Of a DNA stretch of 64,000 nucleotides, positions 45,876 to 55,140 are shown piece after piece. Every line of letters starts with the position of its first letter. The stretch's first letter is position 1. The notes under the pieces are model-generated. The model searched no databases, was not told where the DNA came from, and saw only the letters and a program-made list of their open reading frames with translations. The DNA comes from Klebsiella aerogenes KCTC 2190 (GTDB taxonomy: Bacteria; Pseudomonadota; Gammaproteobacteria; Enterobacterales; Enterobacteriaceae). The translations under genes and the position numbers were made by a program. The DNA is taken from NCBI RefSeq assembly GCF_000215745.1, contig NC_015663.1:3410001-3474000 (forward strand), in the 5' to 3' direction.

Positions 45876-46578
45876 AGCGTTTCTCCTCGGTAAAAGCGAG
45901 CGGGGCGTCGGGTTCTATGGCGCGGCAGAAGCTGCCGACGTCGCTGACCCAGCCGAAAAAGGTTTCAATGTTGAATAACGCCGCCTGTTGCGCGAAGACG
46001 GGACCTGCCTGATGGGTGGCATCCTCCAGCACTACGCCAAAGTATTCGAGGAAGAAACCATCGCGTAGCGTCGATTCGACGCAGACGTTGGTGGCGATGC
46101 CGGTGAATACCAGGTGGCGAATACCGCGGCTGCGTAGAATGCTGTCGAGCGGGGTATTGAAAAAGCCGCTGTAGCGGGGTTTCGGCAGGACGATATCGCC
46201 CTCCCAGGGCCGTAATTCGTCAACCAGTTGATAATCCCAACCGCCTTTTGCCAGCAGCTTGCCCTGTAGTTCCGGGCGTTGGCGCATGGTCTTCAGCGCG
46301 TTTGATTTATGGTAATTCGGCGAGCCGGGGCCGCCGGCTTCCACATACTGTTCGTCCCAGCCATTCTGGAACCAGATAATTAACATGCCGGCGGCGCGGG
46401 CGGCGGCCACCGCGAGATTAATATTATCGATAACCGGCCGGGTGGCGGAGACGTCAAAACCGGCGAGATCCAGATATCCGCCCTGGCTTGCATAGGCGTT
46501 TTGCATATCGACCACGATCAGCGCGCTGTGCTGGGGCGCGAAGGTCAGCGATTCCGGGCGAGCGGAAAGGGTAATCAT
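45868..46578 (-). CDS. rutB: Ureidoacrylate amidohydrolase RutB
   Basis: Isochorismatase-like hydrolase converting ureidoacrylate to aminoacrylate, CO2 and ammonia. In 236 residues the catalytic triad sits at the E. coli positions: D24 in VVDMQNAY, K133 in LPKPRYSGF and C166 in ATNVCVEST. The gene overlaps rutA by 1 nt and rutC by 8 nt, a strongly coupled arrangement. This step releases the first of the two nitrogens gained from uracil. Confidence 0.96.
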   Translation of the reverse strand: MITLSARPESLTFAPQHSALIVVDMQNAYASQGGYLDLAGFDVSATRPVIDNINLAVAAARAAGMLIIWFQNGWDEQYVEAGGPGSPNYHKSNALKTMRQRPELQGKLLAKGGWDYQLVDELRPWEGDIVLPKPRYSGFFNTPLDSILRSRGIRHLVFTGIATNVCVESTLRDGFFLEYFGVVLEDATHQAGPVFAQQAALFNIETFFGWVSDVGSFCRAIEPDAPLAFTEEKRYA

Positions 46579-47669
46579 CAGGCCACCTCGCGAGTAATGG
46601 GAGCAATATGGTCACGGCAGCGCATCAGCGGCTGAATACGTTCGCCAAAGGCGTCAATGCCCTGCAGGAAATCATCGAAGGTCAGCAGTACGCCGTCGGC
46701 ACCGGGGACCGCCGCCACCTCATCGAGCATACGGGCGACGTTGGCATAGGAGCCGACGAGGGTGCCCATATTGATGTTGACCGCGGAGGTGGGGTCGGCC
46801 ATCTGGCGGACGTTGGTATCGCTGCCGGAGCGGGTATCTTTCTGGCTCTGTTCGGTCAGCCATGCCAGCGCCTCTTCATCCGCGCCGGCCTTGTAGTGTT
46901 CCCATTTAGCGCGGGCCGCTTCGTCAGTTTCGTCGGCGATCACCATAAACAGCACGTAGGAGCCGACGTCGCGGCCGGTTTTTTCCGCCGCCTGCATCAT
47001 ACGTGCGGCGGTGGGCGCGAAGGCGGCGGGGGTATTAACCCCTTTGCCAAAGCAAAAGTTGTAGTCGGCGTGTTGGGCGGAGAACGCCATGCCGGCGTCG
47101 CTTTGCCCGGCGCAGATAACCTTCATCGGCTGCGATGGCCGTGGGCTGACCCGGCAGTCGTTCATGGTGAAGTAATCACCTTTAAAATCGCTGCGCCCGG
47201 TGCCCCACAGATCGCGCAGAACCGTAACGTATTCAGTCAGGTAGTCATAGCGACTGGCGAAGTATTCATCGCCGGGCCAGATCCCCATCTGGTCATATTC
47301 CGGTTTTTGCCAGCCGGTCACCAGATTCACGCCAAAACGTCCGCCGGAGATAGAGTCGATTGTCGAGGCCATGCGGGCGACGATGGCCGGAGGGAGCGTC
47401 AACGTCGCGGCGGTGGCATAAATCTCGATCTTCGACGTCACCGCCGCCAGACCGGCCATCAGGGTGAACGATTCCAGGTTGTGATCCCAGAACTCGGTCT
47501 TCCCTCCGAAGCCGCGTAGTTTGATCATGGAGAGCGCGAAGTCGAAATGGTAGTGCTCGGCCTTCTGAACTATCGCCTTATTCAGTTCGAAGGTCGGCAT
47601 ATACTGCGGTGCATGGGTGGAAATTAACCAGCCGTTATTACCAATGGGAACGAAAACACCGATTTTCAT
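46578..47669 (-). CDS. rutA: Pyrimidine monooxygenase RutA
   Basis: Flavin-dependent monooxygenase opening the uracil ring with O2 and reduced flavin from RutF. The 363 residues belong to the luciferase-like family: [58 protein letters not shown] and [16 protein letters not shown]. It is first in rutABCDEFG, preceded by a sigma-54 promoter. Confidence 0.96.
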   Translation of the reverse strand: MKIGVFVPIGNNGWLISTHAPQYMPTFELNKAIVQKAEHYHFDFALSMIKLRGFGGKTEFWDHNLESFTLMAGLAAVTSKIEIYATAATLTLPPAIVARMASTIDSISGGRFGVNLVTGWQKPEYDQMGIWPGDEYFASRYDYLTEYVTVLRDLWGTGRSDFKGDYFTMNDCRVSPRPSQPMKVICAGQSDAGMAFSAQHADYNFCFGKGVNTPAAFAPTAARMMQAAEKTGRDVGSYVLFMVIADETDEAARAKWEHYKAGADEEALAWLTEQSQKDTRSGSDTNVRQMADPTSAVNINMGTLVGSYANVARMLDEVAAVPGADGVLLTFDDFLQGIDAFGERIQPLMRCRDHIAPITREVA

Positions 47670-47752
47670 AACTACCTCTCTGTCGTCATGGAAGATGAAA
47701 TTGCGCGGTGCGGCATCCTGCCTCTCCCCGAACCACCTCGCAGTGGAAATAA

Positions 47753-47768
47753 AGCAAAGGTAATGCCA
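47753..47768 (-). promoter_or_regulatory. Sigma-54 promoter of rutABCDEFG
   Basis: On the reverse strand TGGCAT, five bases, then TTGCTT matches the -24/-12 consensus TGGCAC-N5-TTGCW with the essential GG and GC correctly spaced. It stands 84-99 nt before the rutA start. Nitrogen control through NtrC is known for the E. coli rut operon. Confidence 0.85.
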
Positions 47769-47832
47769 GTTTTAAAAAAGTGTTTGTTATTAATATGTTG
47801 TGAAATGGTTGCTGGATTTGTGGATAAAAATG

Positions 47833-47848
47833 TGGACTGAATGGTCAA
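47833..47848. promoter_or_regulatory. RutR operator candidate
   Basis: The reverse complement reads TTGACCA-TT-CAGTCCA. The RutR consensus is TTGACCANNTGGTCAA, so one half is perfect and the other matches 4 of 7. It lies between divergent rutA and rutR, where autoregulation and rut repression are expected. Confidence 0.65.
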
Positions 47849-47875
47849 AATCAGTGCACGAAAAAACGGCAGTCA

Positions 47876-47894
47876 TGCGCGATTGGAGTGCGCA
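47876..47894. promoter_or_regulatory. NtrC enhancer-like site
   Basis: TGCGCGATTGGAGTGCGCA is a partial palindrome close to the NtrC pattern TGCACC-N5-GGTGCA. It is about 110-125 nt upstream of the sigma-54 promoter, a normal enhancer distance. A second TGCAC half-site lies at 47855-47859. Confidence 0.5.
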
Positions 47895-47953
47895 GGGTCG
47901 TGTCGGCGAGGGGCTTTTGCTATGCTGAAGACGACTACTGAAGGAGAAGACGT

Positions 47954-48592
47954 ATGGCACAGGGCGCCGTGAAAAAAACCGGCAAGCGTTCACAGGCGGT
48001 GAGCGCCAAAAAAGAGGCCATTCTGGCCGCTGCGCTGGAGACCTTCTCGCAGTTCGGCATTCACGGTACGCGGCTGGAGCAGGTCGCTGAACTAGCCGGG
48101 GTGTCGAAGACCAATTTACTCTATTACTACCCGTCAAAAGAGGCGCTGTACGTTGCCGTACTGCAGCGGATCCTCGCCATCTGGCTGGCGCCGCTGCGGG
48201 CATTTCGCGAAGATATCAGCCCGCTGGTGGCGATCCGCGAATATATTCGCCTCAAGCTTGAGGTATCGCGCGATCATCCTCAGGCTTCCAGGCTGTTCTG
48301 TCTGGAGATGCTGCAGGGGGCGCCGCTGCTGATGGGCGAACTGACCGGCGATCTGAAGGCGTTGATAGATGAAAAGTCGGCGATAATCTCGTCATGGATT
48401 GATAGCGGCAAGCTGGCGGCGGTCGATCCGCAGCACCTTATCTTTATGATCTGGGCGACAACACAGCATTACGCCGATTTCGCCACTCAGGTGGAGGCGG
48501 TAACCGGCGCAACGCTGCAGGATGAGTTGTTTTTCCAGCAAACCGTGGATAACGTGCAGCGGATGATTATCGAAGGGATCCGCGTACGTTAA
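47954..48592 (+). CDS. rutR: Pyrimidine-sensing regulator RutR
   Basis: TetR-family regulator that binds uracil or thymine and controls rut and other genes. The 212 residues start with a basic tail and the HTH (ILAAALETFSQFGIHGTRLE, AELAGVSKTNLLYYYPSKEA), then a helical ligand domain (ASRLFCLEMLQGAPLLMGEL). AAGGAG stands 7 nt before the ATG. It is divergent from rutA, as in E. coli. Its last 4 nt overlap the opposing gene's end. Confidence 0.95.
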   Translation: MAQGAVKKTGKRSQAVSAKKEAILAAALETFSQFGIHGTRLEQVAELAGVSKTNLLYYYPSKEALYVAVLQRILAIWLAPLRAFREDISPLVAIREYIRLKLEVSRDHPQASRLFCLEMLQGAPLLMGELTGDLKALIDEKSAIISSWIDSGKLAAVDPQHLIFMIWATTQHYADFATQVEAVTGATLQDELFFQQTVDNVQRMIIEGIRVR

Positions 48593-48984
48593 TTAGCTGG
48601 CGGCAGCGGGCAGTTTTGGTCGCCGTCTTCGCACTGAAGCAGCGAGGCGAGGAAGGCCTCGCGCTCGACGCTCTTATCGGTCATGCACTGGCTTATCAGC
48701 ATCGGTTGCATACTGCCGCCTTCCGCGCCGGAAGCGAGAAACGCGCAGTCGGCATCACGCAGGGAAATCCACGCCTGCTGGGCTTTTTTCAGCAACTCCT
48801 GCTGTTGGCCGGAGGCGCGTTTCAGCGCCTGTTGCCAGGTCTCATTCAGCTTTTTATCGGCCGCCTGATATTGCGCGGCGGCGCACTGATTCATTTCGGT
48901 TTGCGTGTTGGCGTTGCTGCAGTCATCCGCCCACGCCGCGCCGCTGGCCAATAGGGCAGCGGCGGCAATCAAAGTGCGTTTCAT
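48589..48984 (-). CDS. Periplasmic LprI-like (DUF1311) protein
   Basis: A 131-residue exported protein: signal peptide LIAAAALLASGAAWA, then DCSNANTQTEMNQCAAAQY and CAFLASGAEGGSMQPMLISQ with paired cysteines, which are family features. LprI of mycobacteria inhibits lysozyme; most enterobacterial relatives (YecT type) are uncharacterised. A lysozyme-inhibitor role is possible but unproven. It overlaps the rutR 3' end by 4 nt and is an addition to the E. coli rutR-putA order. Confidence 0.82.
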   Translation of the reverse strand: MKRTLIAAAALLASGAAWADDCSNANTQTEMNQCAAAQYQAADKKLNETWQQALKRASGQQQELLKKAQQAWISLRDADCAFLASGAEGGSMQPMLISQCMTDKSVEREAFLASLLQCEDGDQNCPLPPAN

Positions 48985-48997
48985 CGTTCTACTCCCA

Positions 48998-49024
48998 TAA
49001 AAAAAGCTCCCGTCCGGGAGCCTT
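48998..49024 (-). terminator. Rho-independent terminator of putA
   Basis: On the reverse strand GGCTCCCG / CGGGAGC forms a stem followed by a run of seven T. It is about 130 nt after the putA stop and also just upstream of the LprI-like gene, so it isolates that gene from putA transcription. Confidence 0.88.
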
Positions 49025-49111
49025 AATTAAGCACAGCTGTCGTCGGCTGTCATTAGTTGAACGCGCCGTAGATTTCCCGGATGGCGGCCCGGCTACCCTT
49101 TGGCGGGGTTA

Positions 49112-49145
49112 TGTAGCCCCGGTAAGCGTAGCGCCACCGGGGAGC
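49112..49145. repeat. REP-like palindrome
   Basis: GTAGCCCCGGTAAGCGTAGC followed by GCCACCGGGGAGC, the same unit as at about 18043-18076 with one change (GTA for GCA). CCCCGGT and ACCGGGG form the stem. It sits between putA and its terminator. Confidence 0.75.
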
Positions 49146-49150
49146 CCGTT

Positions 49151-52100
49151 TTAGCCGATGGTCATCAGGCTGGCGTTACCGCCTGCCGCGGCGGTGTTGA
49201 CGCTCAGCGAACGCTCGATATACAGGCGCTCCAGCAGCAGATTGGTTTCACCGCGGGCAAAGCCCTGCACCGATACAATCGCCCCGTCGCGCGCCGCCAC
49301 CTGCTCACACAGCTCGCGCAACTGATCGGAATCACCGTGATAAATGACCGCGTCGAAAGCCTGGCTGGTCAACTGATCCGCTTTCGCAAAATGAATGCGC
49401 TCACTGACCTCACGCGGCAGTTTCTTCGCCAGTTCGCGCTGCAGGGCGCTATCCGGCCACAGCACTTCACAGCCAACCGCCATTGCCGCAGCCAGTTGAA
49501 TCAGCGCGTCCTGCTCGTTATCCGCCACGCACAATACGCGCTCGCGCGGCATCAGCGTCAGGGTATTGCGCTCGCCGGTTGGCCCTGGCAGCAGACGTTG
49601 GGTGCCGCTTTGCGCCAGATCGCTGTATTGCTGACACAGCGCCTGCAGTTCAGGACGGCCAGCCGCCCACTGCTGCAGCGCCTGCAGCGGTTTTTCCAGC
49701 AGCGTTTTCAACTGGGCGTCCAGCGGACGCTCCGCATCCTGGCGGGCGAAAGTGACGCCGACCGCGTCCTGCGGGCGACTGGAGAGCAGACGATACAGGT
49801 ACAGCGGGCCGCCGGCTTTCGGACCGGTACCCGATAACCCTTCGCCGCCGAACGGCTGTACGCCGACCACCGCGCCAACCATATTGCGGTTGACGTACAG
49901 GTTGCCGACTTTCGCGCTGCCGGTGACCTGAGCGATGGTTTCGTCGATACGGGTATGCACGCCGAGGGTCAGACCGTAGCCGGAGGCGTTAATCTGCTCG
50001 ACCAGCTTATCCAGTTCGTTACGGTTATAGCGCACCACGTGCAGAACCGGGCCAAAGACCTCTTTTTTCAGTTCGTCGAAGCTCTCGAGTTCGATAAGCG
50101 TTGGCGCCACGAACGTACCGTGATTCCATTCGCGGGCATCTTCGCTATTTTCACGTACCGCCTGGAAGACATTACGGCCTTTCGCGCGCAGCGCCTGAAT
50201 ATGGCGCTCGATATTCTCTTTGGCTTCCGCGTCGATTACCGGGCCGATATCGGTGGTCAGACGACCCGGATTCCCCATCCGGCATTCGCTCATCGCGCCG
50301 CGCAGCATGGTTAACGTATGGTCGGCGACTTCTTCCTGCAGGCAAAGCACGCGCAAGGCGGAACAGCGCTGGCCGGCGCTGTCGAAAGCCGAGGCCAGTA
50401 CGTCGATCACCACCTGCTCGGTGAGCGCCGACGAGTCGACGATCATCGCGTTCATGCCGCCGGTTTCCGCGATAAGCGGCGTCGGACGGCCCTGCGCATC
50501 AAGGCGGTTAGCGATGTTGCGCTGCAGCAGCGTCGCTACTTCGGTCGAACCGGTAAACATTACGCCGCGAACGCGTTCATCTGAGGTTAGCGCGGCGCCG
50601 ACGGTTTCCCCGCGGCCCGGCAGCAGTTGAATCACCCCCGGCGGTACGCCGGCTTCCAGCAGAATCGCTACGCCTTGCGCGGCGATAAGCGGCGTCTGCT
50701 CGGCCGGTTTGGCCAGCACGCTGTTGCCTGCCGCCAGCGCCGCGGCAATCTGGCCGGTGAAGATCGCCAGCGGGAAGTTCCACGGGCTGATACAGACGAC
50801 CGGGCCTAATGGGCGGTGGGTTTCATTATCGAAATCGTCGCGCACCTGACCGGCATAATAGTGCAGGAAGTCGACCGCTTCGCGCACTTCAGCAATGGCG
50901 TTGCTGAAGGTTTTGCCAGCTTCGCGCACCAGGATCCCCATCAGGGTCGGCATCTGGCTTTCCATTAACACGGCGGCGCGCTCAAGAATGGCGGCGCGTT
51001 CCTGCGGCGGGGTGGCGAACCAAATTGGCGCGTTATTGATAGCGCTGGTCAGCGCCAGCTGCACTTCGGCATCGCTGGCTTCGCGGACGTAGCCGACGAT
51101 ATCTTTCGGTTCCGCCGGGTTGATGACCGGCTGCATTTCGCCTTCGGCCACCGGCTGCTCCAGCATCGGTAGCGCCTGCCACTTGTGCAGCGCGCTGTTA
51201 AGCAGCGAAGAGGAGAGGGAGGCCAGACGATGTTCGTTAGCCAGATCCAGACCGGCGGAGTTGCTGCGGCCGTGACCGTAGAGATCGCGCGGTAGTGGAA
51301 TTTTCGGATGCGGCAAGCCGGCCTGTCCTTCCTGCTGCGCCAGTTTTTCGACCGCGCTGACCGGATCGGCCACCAGTTCGTCCAGCGGCAGGGTATTATC
51401 CGCGATACGGTTAACGAAGGAGGTATTGGCGCCGTTTTCCAACAGACGACGCACCAGATACGCCAGCAGCGTTTCATGGGTACCGACCGGCGCGTAGATA
51501 CGGCACGGACGGTTTAGTTTGCCGTCGGCGACTTTGCCCACGACCTGCTCATACAGCGGTTCGCCCATGCCGTGCAGGCACTGGAACTCATACTGGCCAG
51601 GATAGTAGTTTTGCCCCGCCAACTGGTAGATAGCCGCCAGCGTATGGGCGTTATGGGTGGCAAACTGCGGATAAATCAGGTTCGGTACCGCCAGCAGCTT
51701 TTTGGCGCAGGCGAGATAAGAAACGTCGGTGTAGACCTTACGGGTATAAACCGGATAGCCTTCGAGGCCTTCCATCTGCGCGCGTTTGATTTCGCTATCC
51801 CAATAGGCGCCTTTCACCAGGCGGATCATCAGGCGACGACGGCTGCGGGTCGCCATGTCGATCAGCGAATCAATCACAAACGGGCAGCGTTTCTGGTAGG
51901 CCTGGATAACAAAGCCGATTCCGTTCCAGCCGGCCAGCTCCGGTTCGAAGCACAGTTTTTCCAGCAGATCGAGGGAGATCTCCAGACGATCGGCCTCTTC
52001 GGCGTCGATGTTAATACCGATGTCGTACTGGCGCGCCAGCAGCGTCAGCGATTTCAGCCGAGGATAGAGCTCTTCCATGACCCGATCATACTGCGCGCGG

Positions 52101-53113
52101 CTGTAGCGCGGGTGCAGCGCGGAAAGTTTAATCGAGATCCCCGGCCCTTCATAAATGCCGCGGCCGTTAGAGGCTTTGCCGATGGCGTGGATCGCCTGCT
52201 GATAAGAGACCATATAGGCCTGCGCATCGGCGGCGGTCAGCGCGGCTTCGCCAAGCATATCGTAGGAGTAACGGAACCCTTTCTCTTCCAGCTTGCGGGC
52301 GTTAGCCAGCGCTTCGGCGATGGTTTCCCCGGTGACGAACTGCTCGCCCATCAGGCGCATCGCCATATCGACGCCTTTGCGGATCAGCGGTTCGCCGCTC
52401 TTGCCAATAATGCGGTTCAGCGAACGGGAGAGGCTGGTCTCGTTATGCGTCGACACCAGTTTCCCGGTAAACAACAGTCCCCAGGTGGCGGCATTGACGA
52501 ACAGCGATGGGCTGCGGCCGATATGCGATTGCCAGTTGCCGTTGCTGATTTTGTCGCGGATTAGCGCGTCGCGGGTGGCTTTATCCGGAATACGCAGCAG
52601 CGCTTCGGCCAGGCACATCAGCGCCACACCTTCCTGCGAGGAAAGCGAGAACTCCTGCAGCAGGCTTTGCACCATGCCGGCGCGGCCGCTGGCGGTTTTC
52701 TGGTTGCGCAGTTTTTCCGCCAGCTGGTAGGCCAGCTTGTGCGCCTGTTCGCCTAACGGCTGCGGCAGCCGGGCCTGTTCCAGCAACATCGGTACCGCAT
52801 CGGTTTCCGGGCGACGCCAGGCCGCGGTGATCGCCGCGCGGCTGACCGACTGCGGCAGAATTTGTTCGGCGAATTCGAGGAACGGCTGATATGGCTCATC
52901 CGCCGGAGCGCCGGCTTCATCACTTTCATTGGCGGCGCCGGAAAGGAGCGCCGGCAGTTCCGGCAGCGTCTCGTCGTTTTCCAGCTTTTCCAGATAGTTG
53001 AAAATGGCTTGTTTAATCAGCCAGTGCGGCGTGCGGTCAATACGGCTCGCGGCGGACTTAATGCGTTCGCGCGTGGCGTCGTCAAGTTTTACACCCATGG
53101 TAGTGGTGCCCAT
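49151..53113 (-). CDS. putA: Trifunctional proline utilisation protein PutA
   Basis: Oxidises proline to glutamate at the membrane and represses the put genes when proline is absent. The 1320 residues equal E. coli PutA. Order: ribbon-helix-helix DNA-binding domain (about 1-47, MGVKLDDATRERIKSAASRI); proline dehydrogenase barrel (about 260-610) with SALHPRYSRAQYDRV, RLVKGAYWDSEIK and the FAD site near the end. The P5C dehydrogenase (about 650-1120) has ISPWNFPLAIFTGQIAAALA, FTGSTEVATLL and catalytic cysteine in GQRCSALRVL. A C-terminal tail covers the active site. It is divergent from putP. Confidence 0.98.
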   Translation of the reverse strand: MGTTTMGVKLDDATRERIKSAASRIDRTPHWLIKQAIFNYLEKLENDETLPELPALLSGAANESDEAGAPADEPYQPFLEFAEQILPQSVSRAAITAAWRRPETDAVPMLLEQARLPQPLGEQAHKLAYQLAEKLRNQKTASGRAGMVQSLLQEFSLSSQEGVALMCLAEALLRIPDKATRDALIRDKISNGNWQSHIGRSPSLFVNAATWGLLFTGKLVSTHNETSLSRSLNRIIGKSGEPLIRKGVDMAMRLMGEQFVTGETIAEALANARKLEEKGFRYSYDMLGEAALTAADAQAYMVSYQQAIHAIGKASNGRGIYEGPGISIKLSALHPRYSRAQYDRVMEELYPRLKSLTLLARQYDIGINIDAEEADRLEISLDLLEKLCFEPELAGWNGIGFVIQAYQKRCPFVIDSLIDMATRSRRRLMIRLVKGAYWDSEIKRAQMEGLEGYPVYTRKVYTDVSYLACAKKLLAVPNLIYPQFATHNAHTLAAIYQLAGQNYYPGQYEFQCLHGMGEPLYEQVVGKVADGKLNRPCRIYAPVGTHETLLAYLVRRLLENGANTSFVNRIADNTLPLDELVADPVSAVEKLAQQEGQAGLPHPKIPLPRDLYGHGRSNSAGLDLANEHRLASLSSSLLNSALHKWQALPMLEQPVAEGEMQPVINPAEPKDIVGYVREASDAEVQLALTSAINNAPIWFATPPQERAAILERAAVLMESQMPTLMGILVREAGKTFSNAIAEVREAVDFLHYYAGQVRDDFDNETHRPLGPVVCISPWNFPLAIFTGQIAAALAAGNSVLAKPAEQTPLIAAQGVAILLEAGVPPGVIQLLPGRGETVGAALTSDERVRGVMFTGSTEVATLLQRNIANRLDAQGRPTPLIAETGGMNAMIVDSSALTEQVVIDVLASAFDSAGQRCSALRVLCLQEEVADHTLTMLRGAMSECRMGNPGRLTTDIGPVIDAEAKENIERHIQALRAKGRNVFQAVRENSEDAREWNHGTFVAPTLIELESFDELKKEVFGPVLHVVRYNRNELDKLVEQINASGYGLTLGVHTRIDETIAQVTGSAKVGNLYVNRNMVGAVVGVQPFGGEGLSGTGPKAGGPLYLYRLLSSRPQDAVGVTFARQDAERPLDAQLKTLLEKPLQALQQWAAGRPELQALCQQYSDLAQSGTQRLLPGPTGERNTLTLMPRERVLCVADNEQDALIQLAAAMAVGCEVLWPDSALQRELAKKLPREVSERIHFAKADQLTSQAFDAVIYHGDSDQLRELCEQVAARDGAIVSVQGFARGETNLLLERLYIERSLSVNTAAAGGNASLMTIG

Positions 53114-53169
53114 TGCGGGAACTCCTGTTAGCTATGTAATGCCCTTTTATTGGTTGCGTAGAAATATCA

Positions 53170-53351
53170 CCTATGTTGCAACTTTGTGCAACCTTGTTAA
53201 TTGTAACCTGGCTAGCAAGCTGAGAAATGAATGAATTGTTAATAGTCTTGATAAGAATTTCCAATAAATAGCCTCATTCAAATAACGTATTTATCTGCGT
53301 TGCTTAACAGTTTTTTCAGGTGCAACCCGTAAAAACGTGAGGGAGTGCAAC
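53170..53351. promoter_or_regulatory. put control region with PutA operator motifs
   Basis: PutA binds GTTGCA-type hexamers. In the 422-bp putA-putP gap the hexamer or its complement TGCAAC occurs at 53175-53180, 53177-53182, 53187-53192, 53321-53326 and 53346-53351. They form one cluster near putA and one centrally, about 150 nt apart, as for the E. coli operators. No gene is seen in the gap. Confidence 0.8.
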
Positions 53352-53535
53352 CTATAGAAAATTGCTATTTTTCCTGAGACAACTTTCGTGTAAATGCTGT
53401 GTTAAATCGTTTGTGAAATACCGACGCATCCGTCAGGATACGCTCGCCCAATACAACCAATACGCCATTACCCCGTTCCGGTAGTGGCTAAAACGACAAA
53501 GTTGGACGTTGTCGAAATAAATTCTGGAGATTTGC

Positions 53536-55044
53536 ATGGCTATTAGCACACCCATGTTGGTGACGTTTATTGTTTATATTTTTGGCATGGTACTGATAGG
53601 TTTTATTGCCTGGCGCTCAACCAAGAACTTTGATGATTATATTCTCGGCGGGCGTAGCCTCGGGCCGTTTGTTACCGCGCTCTCTGCCGGTGCATCGGAT
53701 ATGAGCGGCTGGCTGCTGATGGGGCTTCCGGGAGCAATTTTCCTCTCCGGGATTTCCGAAAGCTGGATCGCCATCGGCCTGACGCTGGGGGCGTGGATTA
53801 ACTGGAAACTGGTGGCCGGGCGTCTGCGCGTGCATACCGAAGTCAACAACAATGCCCTGACGCTGCCGGACTATTTTACCGGTCGTTTCGAAGATAAAAG
53901 CCGCGTGCTGCGTATTATCTCCGCGCTGGTTATCCTGCTGTTTTTCACTATTTATTGTGCTTCCGGGATTGTTGCCGGCGCGCGCCTGTTCGAAAGCACT
54001 TTCGGTATGAGCTATGAAACCGCGCTGTGGGCCGGCGCTGCTGCGACGATCGTTTATACCTTCGTGGGCGGTTTCCTGGCGGTGAGCTGGACCGATACCG
54101 TGCAGGCCAGCCTGATGATCTTCGCGCTGATTTTAACGCCGGTGATGGTGATTATCTCGGTCGGCGGTTTCGGCGATTCGCTGGAGGTGATTAAGCAAAA
54201 AAGCATCGAAAATATCGACATGCTTAAGGGACTGAACTTCGTGGCGATTATTTCGCTGATGGGTTGGGGTCTGGGTTATTTCGGTCAGCCGCATATTCTG
54301 GCGCGCTTTATGGCGGCGGATTCGCACCACAGTATCGTTCATGCCCGTCGTATTAGTATGACCTGGATGATCCTCTGTCTGGCGGGCGCGGTATCGGTCG
54401 GTTTCTTCGGTATCGCCTACTTTAATAACAACCCGAGCCTGGCGGGCGCGGTTAATCAGAACGCCGAACGGGTATTCATCGAGCTGGCGCAAATCCTGTT
54501 TAACCCGTGGATTGCCGGGATCCTGCTGTCGGCCATTCTGGCGGCGGTCATGTCGACCCTGAGCTGCCAGCTGCTGGTCTGCTCCAGCGCTATTACCGAA
54601 GATCTGTATAAAGCCTTCCTGCGTAAAAACGCCGGTCAGAAAGAGTTGGTCTGGATCGGCCGCTTCATGGTGCTGGTGGTAGCGCTGATTGCGATTGCGC
54701 TGGCCGCTAACCCGGAAAACCGCGTACTGGGTCTGGTCAGCTACGCATGGGCAGGCTTTGGCGCCGCCTTTGGCCCGGTAGTGCTGTTCTCGGTGATGTG
54801 GTCGCGTATGACCCGTAACGGCGCGCTGGCCGGGATGATCATTGGCGCGGTCACGGTTATCGTCTGGAAACAGTTCGGCTGGCTGGGACTGTATGAAATC
54901 ATCCCTGGCTTCCTGTTCGGCAGTATCGGGATTGTGGTCTTCAGCCTGCTGGGCAAGGCGCCATCGGCGGCCATGCAGCAGCGTTTTGCTGAAGCGGACG
55001 CGCATTACCACTCTGCGCCGCCGGTACGCGCCACCGCTGAATAA
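53536..55044 (+). CDS. putP: Sodium/proline symporter PutP
   Basis: Inner-membrane importer for proline using the sodium gradient. The 502 residues equal E. coli PutP, with about 13 membrane segments and the SSS-family features ILGGRSLGPFVTALSAGASD, MSGWLLMGLPGAIFLSGISE and the sodium and proline region GWGLGYFGQPHILARFMAAD. GGAG lies 7 nt upstream of the ATG. It supplies PutA and is repressed through the shared control region. Confidence 0.97.
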   Translation: MAISTPMLVTFIVYIFGMVLIGFIAWRSTKNFDDYILGGRSLGPFVTALSAGASDMSGWLLMGLPGAIFLSGISESWIAIGLTLGAWINWKLVAGRLRVHTEVNNNALTLPDYFTGRFEDKSRVLRIISALVILLFFTIYCASGIVAGARLFESTFGMSYETALWAGAAATIVYTFVGGFLAVSWTDTVQASLMIFALILTPVMVIISVGGFGDSLEVIKQKSIENIDMLKGLNFVAIISLMGWGLGYFGQPHILARFMAADSHHSIVHARRISMTWMILCLAGAVSVGFFGIAYFNNNPSLAGAVNQNAERVFIELAQILFNPWIAGILLSAILAAVMSTLSCQLLVCSSAITEDLYKAFLRKNAGQKELVWIGRFMVLVVALIAIALAANPENRVLGLVSYAWAGFGAAFGPVVLFSVMWSRMTRNGALAGMIIGAVTVIVWKQFGWLGLYEIIPGFLFGSIGIVVFSLLGKAPSAAMQQRFAEADAHYHSAPPVRATAE

Positions 55045-55066
55045 AGTAGCGAGCGCCAGAAACCGC

Positions 55067-55095
55067 AACGGCTCCCATCAGGGAGCCGTTTTTTT
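55067..55095 (+). terminator. Rho-independent terminator of putP
   Basis: ACGGCTCCC / GGGAGCCGT with a 4-nt ATCA loop followed by a run of T, 23 nt after the putP stop. Confidence 0.93.
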
Positions 55096-55140
55096 TCGCT
55101 GCCTGTACGGCCCGGCGGAAAGCTACTGGCGGTAAGGCGG

